A stretch of 21,059 nt of DNA, taken from Nemertoderma westbladi. Its lineage: Eukaryota; Xenacoelomorpha; Nemertodermatida; Nemertodermatidae. Under the pieces are notes generated by a model. That model was not told where the DNA came from. It searched no databases and saw only the letters and a list, made by a program, of their open reading frames with translations. The stretch is from positions 1 to 21,059 of the forward strand of contig JAUCBJ010000279.1 in assembly GCA_032718475.1 (NCBI GenBank), in the 5' to 3' direction. The translations under genes were made by a program, and so were the position numbers. Below, in pieces: positions 1 to 9,800 of this stretch. Within the stretch, counting starts at the first letter, position 1. The number at the start of each line of letters is the position of its first letter.

Positions 1-1019
1 GTACAAAAACGTTTCAATGTCTGTATTAAAAAGGGGAAGGGGCGAACGTGTTTAAACGGCATACTCTTAGATCTATCTTTTAACATTTTTGGGTGGAAGG
101 AACTGGAGAAGCACCTTACTGCAGTACTAAGTAGTACGTACCTTGCAGCCTATATAAATACAGGGCTAACAAGACCTACCTGCAGGGCTGCAGGCTGCAG
201 ACCTGGTACGGTGGGACTCGGGACTGTGACACTATGTACTATAGGCCTACTGTACCGGTACCTCTAAATTAGCTGATGAAATTGAAAGTTTAGTTATAGG
301 TCAGTGCCGTCAGTATACGTATGTAGACCCCTAGATCCCTTCCTATAATATACGTATGACAGTATGATAATGAGGTGATTAATGAGACATAAATAGGCCT
401 TGCTGTCTAGTGCAGCAGTGCCCAATAATAATTAAACATGAAATAAAAAACGCCCAATAATAATGAAACATGAAATACAAAACTAGTTGGTGGTCTGAAT
501 GCCTGATTTGCACCTGATGTGACACAGCAGACCTAAGACGAGTACAGCAGCATTACCGGTTCCTATGTTTGTATGTTAGTCTGTGGTGTCACGATAAACA
601 CTTCACTACTTCTAAGAGGGAATAACATGGTTATTTTCACCTAGAGGGCAAAATAACTTTTTTGGCCGTAGCCCAGCATTAGGGATAGGCCTAGTTATCA
701 TCCCGCTAATAAATGTGTAACAACATGTGTTTTTATTCTTAACTGAGATCAGGAGATGTAGCGGGTAGGTTAGACGTTATAATGTTGGAGAGTTGTAGAT
801 AGTAAGTAGTTCTGTAGTTGGCCTAATACATTCTCTGGTATATCAGTATATGGATATAGGCCATACCACATACGGCGTTATAGGCTATTTAGAAATCGAT
901 ACGGTCTGACGGTAGGGACATATATTTACTTAGGCTTAATTATCAATAAATAGGGCCTAGAGTTGTATATTATTTATTAGATAAGAATTCAGTCGTAAAT
1001 TATACCTAAGTTATAAAAT
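1..1019. other. AT-rich noncoding left flank (likely APEX1 intron and SLC25A11 upstream region)
   Basis: I see no coding region on either strand. I looked on the minus strand for the missing APEX1 end (the GSDHCP and WRLDYF signatures) and did not find it. The stretch is AT-rich, with scattered AGGCCT and ACCGGT palindromes and one short tandem duplication. The SLC25A11 promoter must lie here, but no convincing core element stands out. If APEX1 continues to the left of the window, this is also intronic DNA of that gene. Confidence 0.6.
420..483. repeat. 32-bp tandem duplication, two copies
   Basis: Two adjacent 32-bp units (420-451 and 452-483), each beginning GCCCAATAATAAT, differ at only two positions. 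The similarity indicates a recent local duplication. No function is evident. Confidence 0.85.
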
Positions 1020-1943
1020 ATGGCTCAACAACCAGGGATCCCGAAGTCGGTAAAGTTCCTTTTGGGCGGCTCGGCGGGGATGTTAGCAACGGTATTCGTT
1101 CAGCCGTTGGACCTGGTCAAAAACCGAATGCAGATGAGCGGAGCGGGCTCTGCAGCTCGCGAACACAAAACCAGCATCCACGCGATCCGAGCGATAATGT
1201 CCAACGAGGGGATATTCGGGTTCTACAACGGACTGAGTGCCGGACTACTGCGGCAGGCGACCTACACGACCACCCGACTGGGTATCTACACGCAGATGTT
1301 CGAGTACTTCAGTAAACCGGACGGCACTCCGCCAAACTTCTTCGTTAAAGCGGGACTCGGCGTCACTGCGGGTGGATGCGGTGCGTTCGTCGGGACGCCC
1401 GCCGAAATCTCCCTGATTCGGATGACGTCAGACGGTCGTCTCCCACCCGATCAACAGCGAAACTACAAGAACGTCTTCGACGCCTTAAACCGGATAATCA
1501 GAGAAGAGGGTTTATTTACGCTTTGGCGAGGTTGCGGGCCTACTGTGGTGCGAGCCATGGTTGTCAACGCAAGCCAACTCGCGAGCTACTCGCAAGCCAA
1601 GTCCGTGCTTTTAAACACCTCGTACTTCCAGGACAACATATTTTGCCATTTCGTCGCGTCCATGATAAGCGGGTTTATAACCACGACGGTTTCTATGCCG
1701 GTAGATATCGCTAAGACTCGGATACAGAACATGTCTGTGGTTGACGGGGTACCCGAGTACAAAGGGGCTGTTGATGTTCTGAGTAGGGTGGTAAAGAAGG
1801 AGGGTTTGTTCAGTCTGTGGAAGGGGTTCACCCCCTACTTTGCCCGATTGGGTCCCCATACCGTACTCACCTTTATATTCTTAGAGAGGTTGACTTCTTT
1901 GTACAAAGGTCATAAAGGCATCGAAGGTGGTAGATCCTTATAG
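1020..1943 (+). CDS. SLC25A11: mitochondrial 2-oxoglutarate/malate carrier, intronless
   Basis: The 307-aa protein is an SLC25 carrier of the mitochondrial inner membrane. Its closest match by eye is SLC25A11, which exchanges 2-oxoglutarate for malate in the malate-aspartate shuttle; the human protein has 314 aa. Three carrier repeats are visible. Signature 1 is PLDLVKNR (residues 29-36), signature 2 is PAEISLIR (127-134, where the carrier subfamily also departs from the acidic-x-x-basic consensus) and signature 3 is PVDIAKTR (227-234). Subfamily-typical stretches include GLSAGLLRQATYTTTRLGIY (71-90), the SDGRLPPDQ loop and SLWKGFTPYFARLGPHTVLT. The start at 1020 aligns with the family N-terminus. 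The whole protein is one exon, whereas vertebrate orthologues are multi-exon, so this may be a retrocopy that took over or the result of lineage intron loss. No AATAAA lies close downstream; an ATTAAA is at 2037-2042. The gene lies antisense to APEX1, apparently inside one of its introns. The product is near certain; how the gene became intronless is inferred. Confidence 0.96.
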   Translation: MAQQPGIPKSVKFLLGGSAGMLATVFVQPLDLVKNRMQMSGAGSAAREHKTSIHAIRAIMSNEGIFGFYNGLSAGLLRQATYTTTRLGIYTQMFEYFSKPDGTPPNFFVKAGLGVTAGGCGAFVGTPAEISLIRMTSDGRLPPDQQRNYKNVFDALNRIIREEGLFTLWRGCGPTVVRAMVVNASQLASYSQAKSVLLNTSYFQDNIFCHFVASMISGFITTTVSMPVDIAKTRIQNMSVVDGVPEYKGAVDVLSRVVKKEGLFSLWKGFTPYFARLGPHTVLTFIFLERLTSLYKGHKGIEGGRSL

Positions 1944-3652
1944 AACCTCATCTGTACACCGTTGATTTATTGAGTACGAAATATAAGTAGTTTGGGACTC
2001 TGAGTGAATGATATTATAGTTAAGTTAGATAGTATTATTAAATTATCGACTTGGTCACTCATTAGACACACTAGACAACATAATGTTATGTATTTATAGT
2101 TAATATAATGAGTTTAAACTCATAATATAAATGTTTATAGAATATAAGTTAATAGGTCCACCCACCCTAGTAAGTTATTCACTGCAATGAATTTATTGTG
2201 CCTAGTTGTTGTTATTTCATTTTTATTCAATTAAGTTCATTGATTACTCAGAGTGTTTCAAAGGTCCTCATTAATTTAATCAAGTCAATTGAAAAGATAA
2301 ATACGGTTCATAAAGTTCATATCGAGGCACTCTGCCTACTATTCCTTGCGAATATTTGGAGTCTATAAATTTTTATGCTTATAATTTTGAAACACTGCAT
2401 TTCAATTCATAATTTATTTGCCTATTTTTTAGGAGAAGGTTTTAGTAGAATAAGTACAGCTACAGGTAAAACCCGTACGGAACTGGAAGGAGTTATCATA
2501 GAATTTGGTGGTTAATAATGCATAAATAAGGTAATAACTCGATTTAACTTTGTGATGTTTATTAATTTGTTAACAAATTGTCGTTGTTTTATCAATTAGT
2601 ATTTATTATAATAAGTGGATACCAATTTATCATCTGTTGCTGTGTGGGTGAGTTGACTCAAACCAAACCTAAACGCACACGGGGAGGGAGGCCACTGGCA
2701 TCTGGTAAGCAATAATTCAACGGAATAATTATTTCACAGACTGTCTGACTCATACACATTTATTGTTTTTGCCTGACAATTTTGAGTTTCGACAAATGCA
2801 ATTACCGTAAAAATCTTGAATTAAAGGTGTGCAAAGTCAGAGTGAATAGGCCTATATAACACGCGGTTACCATAGAATCGAATGGAGATTCCTGAAACAG
2901 ATTTTAATACATATATTTTGTTACATTATGTTAACTTAACAGCGTTCTGGTGAATTACTCGTAACGCTGAAAAGTACTACTTTGCAGCGTTGCGGCCTAT
3001 AGGACGGAACGCTGCAAAGTAATCAATGACATGGAAACATCTTCAATTACCGTATTCCAGAATGTATTATTTTCATTTATATTAATGAGTGCTGCTTTAT
3101 TATCCAGTTTGCAGTGACGGGACTAGCTTAGCTACTGTATGTAAATAATTGTTTAACGTGTACTTGTAATTAATGCATTATGTCGAAAGGCCATAGAGAA
3201 AATGACCAAAGAAAACAGTGTTCAGTAAAACTGAACGAACACAGACGGTGAATAAGTTTGCTTCAGTCGACTATAGTAAAGATGGATTAATGATTTATCA
3301 CATTCAAGCAGGAGATAACTTCCAATAAACTTTAATTAGATTTAAATGTATAATTAATACTGTGTACCAGTTAATAAATTTTACTTATATTCGATATAGT
3401 TCATGATTAAAATGTATAAATGAGTATCCAATAAATCCCTTCTTCACATACCGAACGCTGACAAGTTGACATAATGTAACAAAATTACATACATCATTGC
3501 TTGCAAAGGTCACTTTTCAGCGTTAAAGACCCTTGTTTATTTATGTAAACCTCCCTCGCTGCGCTCGCTCGGTACATAAAATAAACTCGGCTCATAACGT
3601 TGCAAAGTGATACTTTGCACACAATGATGTAAATAGTTATTGTTTAACTAAC
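1944..3652. other. AT-rich noncoding DNA between SLC25A11 and APEX1 exon 4
   Basis: This stretch holds the SLC25A11 3' untranslated region (possible ATTAAA signal at 2037-2042) and the start of the APEX1 intron that follows exon 4. No coding segment is visible on either strand. The right half contains an iterated inverted motif (2963-3608), described separately, and a GC-rich CTCGCTGCGCTCGCTCG patch near 3553-3570. Confidence 0.6.
2963..3608. repeat. cluster of six direct/inverted AACGCTGNAAAGT-type motifs
   Basis: A 13-bp motif, AACGCTGAAAAGT or a close variant, occurs forward at 2963-2975, 3008-3020, 3454-3466 and 3596-3608, and inverted at 2979-2991 and 3512-3524. The first pair makes a 13-bp-arm hairpin (2963-2991). 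The 3454/3512 pair bounds a 71-bp interval as inverted ends. This could be a decayed cluster of miniature inverted-repeat elements, or a repeat with a multi-copy subterminal motif. No coding capacity is present. Confidence 0.6.
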
Positions 3653-3871
3653 CGATAGCTTGGTGGGCGACGTTTAGATCTCCACAAAGTATCACGGGTT
3701 TCTTCGATTCTAGACGTTTTAGATATTTCGTGAAGTCCAAGTCCCACTCCTTGGTCCTGTAGTCTAAGCGGACGAGACGCTCACCGGAGTTAGGTACGTA
3801 ACTAGTGACCAAGTAGAAGTTGGGATACTCAGCGGTGATCACCCGCCCCTCAGTGTCGTGTTCCTTTATAC
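3653..3871 (-). CDS. APEX1: APEX1 coding exon 4 (2 nt, 72 codons, 1 nt)
   Basis: The acceptor is CCTTTACAACGTAG. The exon begins by completing the split Gly codon and then encodes [20 protein letters not shown], the TSYVPNSG segment and [16 protein letters not shown]. It ends in G followed by the donor GTTAGT, phase 1, where human APE1 continues with an Asp codon. The next exon is not found in positions 1-3652. Confidence 0.94.
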
Positions 3872-6800
3872 CTACGTTGTAAAGGCCAATAAAAGGGTAC
3901 GGTTCATGATCATGGTTAATATACACTTTTACTCATTATAGCGAGTTGCTAAAGACGGTCAAGTACTTACAGTACAGTTATTCAGTACAGTATACAATGC
4001 AGTACAGTACTGTGCACTGCGTACAGTATGGTTGAGCACAGTGGCTGCAGAGGGTATTGGTATTGACATAAAGAAGCTCATGGGGACATAAATAGCGGAC
4101 TTACAAGGAATCTGGTTGTATTATTGGTCTACATTATATCTGAGCATGGTAGCACAGATTCACACAATACACCATGACCCGTAATATAGCTTTCCGATAA
4201 CACGGATCCGACCCCCCCCCCCCCCCCCTCCCATTTATTCTACATATCTTTATCATTTGAAACACAACTAGATCAACTTACCGTCGTTATTGTTACCATG
4301 ATGCCGGAATAGGGTTGATGCGCGAAAAAAATTGTTGGGCTAGAAGCAAATGAATAAGAGCTGAAGGGGTAACAATGTGCCTTGAATCGAGTGGCGGGGT
4401 GTGTTTTTGTAAAAACACGTGAAAACGTTCCAAATAGCGGGTTTAAGGGGGGGGGGGGGTATAATAATTGGGGTCAAAAAATATAAAAAAAATTTTATAC
4501 CCGTTTCTTGTAGCAAATTTTATGGAGATTTCAAATCTGTAAACAGTTTATTTCTAGCTTGTCTAGTTTTCGAGTTATGGCTCATTATATAGACACGCAT
4601 CCTGAAAATTATTTGAAAAAAATGACACAAATTAACAAAATTTCCGGCTTGTTGCACTGAAATCATTGTATTGGCTAATAAGTTATTACAGGTTGGAATG
4701 TATTTTAGCGGGAAGTTTAAAACGAGAATTTGCACATTGTTATGTTTTAGTTACTAACTGTATGCTGTATTGGTGTTTCAATCAATGCAATCAGCAGTTT
4801 TGACGGACACAGACTATAGAGCGTCCTCCATCTTCGAATCGAAAATTGTACATACATCGTTGACGATATAATTTTTATAATACAGTATGCCACGAATAAC
4901 TCAACAACGGAAAGCAGGATTTCGAGGAACCAAGAAACAAGATACCGGTACATTGAACCTCGCGCATATGAAATCGATTTCAGTACCGGTACCGGTAGTG
5001 CCAAAAGATCGAGAACCGTCGCTAATAGCATCGAATCTGAATGTCCTACCCTCAGATGGAAAGTTGGAGGGATATAACGTTGTAGCAACGCAAATAATAA
5101 AGAAACTGATAATGGAGAAACATGATGATAAGCAATGTGACGGTACAGTAGTGATAAATGAGTCACATCGTGGTTATAGTACCAATTTTGAGGGGAAATG
5201 TTCACGTTGTGATTGGCAATATTCTACTTTCACGAGCGACCAAGTTTCTCGAACTGAACCTCGTCCTGGAAGAAAAACAGCGGATGTGAATCTTCGTGCA
5301 GTACTGGCTTGGCTTTGTGTTGGTGGGACCCATGGTGATGCAGAGACGTTTTCTAGAATAATGTCACTACCATCTCCTGTTGCGAAGAGAGCCTGGCAAT
5401 TTCATGTCAACGAAATCTCGAAGGTCACGGAATCACTTGCACGAGGAAATGCAAAAAATTGTGCAATGAAAGAGATTGACAGGGAAATATGTATATCTTT
5501 TGACGGTACATGGATGAAAAGAGGCCATCAATCACTTTATGGTGCCGCGTTTATCATATCCGAAAATACAGGACATGTCATTGATTTCGATGTTTGTTCA
5601 AAATACTGTAATATTTGTAGCCGCAACAAAGAAGAAGATGGCAATGCTGATCATGAGTGTAATATAAATTATTCAGGGTCCAGTTCAGGTATGGAACCTC
5701 ATTTAGCTGTTAAACTATTCAATAGATCCCTATCAAATAATGGTGTCATATATCAATCAATGGTATCGGATGGCGACAGCAGCGTTATGAAGAACATATT
5801 GGAGTCCGATCCTTACAGAGAGCAGAATGTAACAGTGCAGAAGAAAGAGTGCCTGAACCACGTTGCGAAGCGTCTATATACAGGTCTTTCCAATGCTCGC
5901 AAAACTCATAAACTTGGAGGCAAGGGAGGGTTGACTGATAGTCGATGTCACCAATTGCAGTCATATTACCGAAATACGATCGTGAAGAATATAGCAGATG
6001 TTGATATAGATAAACTCTCAGAGACTGAAAAATCAGTGCTCATAAGCACGATTCGAAGTGAAATCGTGGCTGCAACACATCACTATTGTGATTATGGAGA
6101 TAATGTTGAGAAACAACATGAGTTATGCCCTGAAAATAAGTGGTGTAAATTCAAAAACAATGCTATAAGTTACAAAAATGTAACATTTATAAAAGAGGCA
6201 AACATGAAGTTTATTTTACCTGTTTATGAACGCCTAACAACGAGCGAAATTCTGGAACGCTGTATCCCTGGCCTCACACAAAATCCGAACGAATCTCTGC
6301 ATTCACGGCTATGGACTCGTCTATCTAAAGAAACGTTTGTGGGTCTAAGTACACTCATGTTTCATGTTTCGTATACTGTTTTAGTTCACAATCGGGGGTG
6401 TTCAGCAGAACAGATAATTTTGAAGAAGCTTGGCCTTGAGGAAGATGATGGTGACCTTGCAGAACTAGCAAAGAAGGTCAACCTAAAACGTAAACTGAAA
6501 AGTACTGAACACAAACCATCAAAGAAATGGCAAGCACCCGATCATAAGTCATATAAATCTGGGGCCTTTTAATTAACTTTTTAAATTTCATTTTAAATTT
6601 TTAAATTTAATTTTAATTAATGAATATTAATATAGTGCCTAATTTGAATTATTATTTTTTATTGGTTTCAGTTTTTTGTTCAAATTTTGTCAAAAAATTC
6701 ACACCCTTTAACATGTCTTTTATATGAAATAATATGACCTTAAGATTAACATGCGATAATAATACAATTTTTGGAATCTACATAAAATTTGGAACTAGAT

Positions 6801-9800
6801 GAAAAAATTTTTATTAGAATTCACTGAGTTTATCTCATTTAATCGAAATTTCAAAAATTTAACTTCATAATAAAATAAACAAACTTTAACTTTAAACCTG
6901 TTTTTCTCCAATTAGCATTTTTCAAACGAAAAATGCTAAGGCTCTGTCAAAAATGGCCCAAATGTGCTGATTTTTTGCATGATCGATGATTGTGGGGTCC
7001 TTTACAAAATGCATTGACAAAATTTTGATATTTTTTTAAAAACTCAATTTTTTCGAAAAATTGGGCCAAATTTTTTGAAATTTTGGTCATTTTTTGGACC
7101 AAAAATGTCCCTTTTGGTGCTTTTTGCTCTTCTCGACAAGATATCAAAATTTTGTCAATGTAAATCGTTTGGGACGTCCTACTGACTTTCTCACGTGAGT
7201 TTTGAAGTATTTGGATAATTTGGCTAGAAGCCTTAGCATTTTTTTCATTTTTTGCCTTTTTGGCAAAATTTTGGCGAAAAAATAAAATTTTTGAAAAATT
7301 TTGAATTTTTCCAAAATTTTAATTCCTTAGTCACAAAACTCAAAATATGACTCCTAGCAAAAAAATAATTTTAGATGCATCTATAGAGCGTCCAAAATTT
7401 ATGGTCTATTATTATACCCCCCCCCCCTTAAGTAAGCCCGGGAAGCCAATTTTTTAAATCGGCTGTGATTGGCTGCTACATTTTTGACGTCACTACGCAG
7501 TGCTCAGATAATTTCTTATATTGGTTTCCATGGAGGGTGATTTTAGATCCATTCATAGACATAAGATTTGTTTTAAGGCGCCTTTGAACTGACATTTAGG
7601 TAAGGCGCTATATAAGTTCATGTTTATTATTATTATTATTCAAATACACATTAAATTACATTCATTTCACACGTGGCTTATACTGTATCAAATGAAAGCG
7701 GAGAGTCTTGCGCGTCTTTTGACACTACAATTAATCAAATTCATATGATATATAATATAATTAATAATACACCATGTCCCGTAATATAGTGTCATTTTCT
7801 GATGATACGGACCCCCCCCCCCCAGATTTTTCTACAAATCTTTATCATGATGCTTGAAATTTGAAACACAACTAGTTCCACTCACCGTCGTTGACCACAT
7901 GAAGCCGGAATTTTAGATTTTGCCTTTAAATTTTTTTTATAAGCGTTTTATAAAAGTGTCTTGCGAAATCGCACCCTCCTTATCGTGGCCATTATTCATA
8001 TTTGTCGTAATTTTTTCATATTATTAAAAAGCTTGCGTTGCAAGGATTTCAAATATGTAACAATATTACGAAACAGTTAAGGTGGCTCAACATGAAAAAT
8101 TGAAAAAAACTAAAAAAAAAATATTCCTACAGATTTTAACTCCAAATGATGAATATTTGTGTTGGACAAGTTTTGGTGGCATCAGGATAATCATTTCATG
8201 CACCAGAGACCCATATAAGCATGAAATGTTCATTAGCGGTAAAATGTAAATTTGCGATTTAAAGGTCATTTTCTGCCGCTTGCATTTATCGCGTGCCAGT
8301 TTCATTCATGTACCTCTTTCTCAAAAACTACTGAAGGTAAAGGTATTAAATTTTGGGACCTTGTACAGAATTTCCAGCTCTTTCTTAATGGCCTCAATGA
8401 CATAAATCCATCAATGTGTTTGGGTTTGCCAAGGTCTCAAACACAAAAAATTATTTTTTGACTTTGAGACCTTGGTAAACACAACCACAATGATGAATTT
8501 ATGTCATTGAGGCCATTAAGAAAGAGCTGGAAATTCTGTACAAGGTCACAAAATTTCATACCTACAGTATACCTTCAGTAGTTTTTGAGAAAGAGGAACA
8601 TGAATGAAACTGGCACGCGATAAATGCAAGCGGCAGAAAATGACCTTTAAGGGGAGAAGTGTGCGATGAGAGATCCCATGTAAAATGCTTTGCATATCAT
8701 TGTTTACTTAGGTGCATTTTTCGAGAAATGTGTTCATTGGATTTGCTTCAAATTTGGAACATATGTTTATGTCACCTTATGGTTCAAAATCATGCAACAT
8801 TGATGCATGACATACTTTGTAAGGAATTTGGTAGCAATATAGATTCAGATCCAAAAAGACCTATCGCGCACTGAAAATTTGGCCTATCGCGTTCTGAAAA
8901 TTTGGCTCAAGCATGAGATCCAATGATTACAAGGTCACTAAAGTGCATGATTTTAAGGAAAAGATTACCAGGAATGCACTCAGAAAGTTTCAATGGATTA
9001 TATTCACCCAATACTGAGAAAAGTGCACCCAAAGGTTGGAAAATAATGTTTCGCATCTAATATAAAGAATAATATATCGAGAAATGTATAGAAATCATAG
9101 ATGTCAACAAAGCTCTTACAACTAATTAATAATAATTAATTATTAATAATAATTAATAATAACAGCTCTTACAACTAATTAGAATATGTGCCATCTAAAA
9201 CATTCCTGCTCCATTCAATTTATTTCCTCCTTATTCAGTCAGCCAGCCATGAGCAATTCTTATATTATGTAACCCGTCAGTTCCTAAGTAGTGATGGGCC
9301 TAGGGGCCCAACTAGGAACCAATCTTTTATTACATAAAATGTATTGAACTGGTATTAGACTGGGTATAGAAAAATCTTGCAATAAAAAGTTTTACTATGC
9401 AAGCGCAAGGGTTGGAGTAAAGTATTTTATAAAGTGTGGAAATAACATAGATTTGTCTCTTTCACTACAAAATTCTTATGAAGCAAATTGGCAATTGGCG
9501 GGCGGTGACATTTTTTTAGGGGCGGGTGTGTTCGGACAACCTTCGCAAAAGACCTCATAACTTTTGACAGAATGACATTCATTGAATATAACTTACATAT
9601 TTGGAATCTCCATTAAATTGTGGTTTAGAATCAATAATAAAAAAAAATTGATTTTTACATTTATTTTTCATGTTGAGCCACCTTAAGATGTCTAGGCGTT
9701 CAAAGATTAGCCATTTATTATATTTTGAATACACAATGTTCTGGAACATTTTGTATATGTAATAGCTACTCAATAGAGATATTGTATTATGGTACTATGG

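Larger units (their letters stand above)
4447..7427 (+). mobile_element. complete autonomous DDE transposon with TTAA target duplication (Kolobok-like)
   Basis: The element is 2,981 bp long. The left end is a run of 13 G followed by TATAATAAT (4447-4468). The right end, read inward on the minus strand, is a run of 11 G followed by TATAATAAT (7427-7408). Both ends abut TTAA. Between them is one 561-aa transposase frame with about 440 bp of 5' and 855 bp of 3' noncoding DNA. TTAA duplications are established for the Kolobok and piggyBac superfamilies. The D-D-E spacing and the DGTW motif do not look like piggyBac, and the transposase resembles the metazoan Mutator-like transposase domain group, so Kolobok-like is my assignment. 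Full length, intact frame and matching ends suggest recent insertion. It sits in APEX1 intron 3, opposite in orientation to the gene. Confidence 0.88.
8081..9682. mobile_element. non-autonomous TTAA-flanked DNA transposon, 1,602 bp
   Basis: The termini are perfect 20-bp inverted repeats, GGTGGCTCAACATGAAAAAT at 8081-8100 and its complement at 9663-9682. Both abut TTAA. No transposase frame is present, so the element must be mobilised in trans. The ends differ from the G-run ends of the autonomous element nearby, so a different TTAA-specific family (Kolobok or piggyBac type) would be its partner. It carries a nested foldback element (8263-8646) and an internal AATTAATAAT-rich block. Confidence 0.85.

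Noticed and set aside
1376-1859. Three frames of 81-112 aa inside SLC25A11 on both strands
   Set aside because: They lie wholly within the carrier gene in other registers and have no recognisable content.
4747-5205. 152-aa minus-strand frame overlapping the transposase start
   Set aside because: It is antisense to the conserved N-terminus of the transposase and shows no domain.
4447-7427. piggyBac superfamily, based on the TTAA duplication
   Set aside because: The transposase shows DGTW, SDGD and NPNES motifs with a wide D-E spacing and lacks the piggyBac DDD layout and C-terminal Cys-rich finger.
4163-7911. LTR retrotransposon, suggested by direct repeats flanking a coding region
   Set aside because: The repeats lie outside the TTAA-bounded element, are diverged, and the enclosed protein is a DDE transposase rather than gag-pol. 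No primer-binding site or polypurine tract is seen.
8087-8461. Two short frames (72 and 69 aa)
   Set aside because: They read the terminus and the foldback arms of non-autonomous elements, so they are noncoding repeats.
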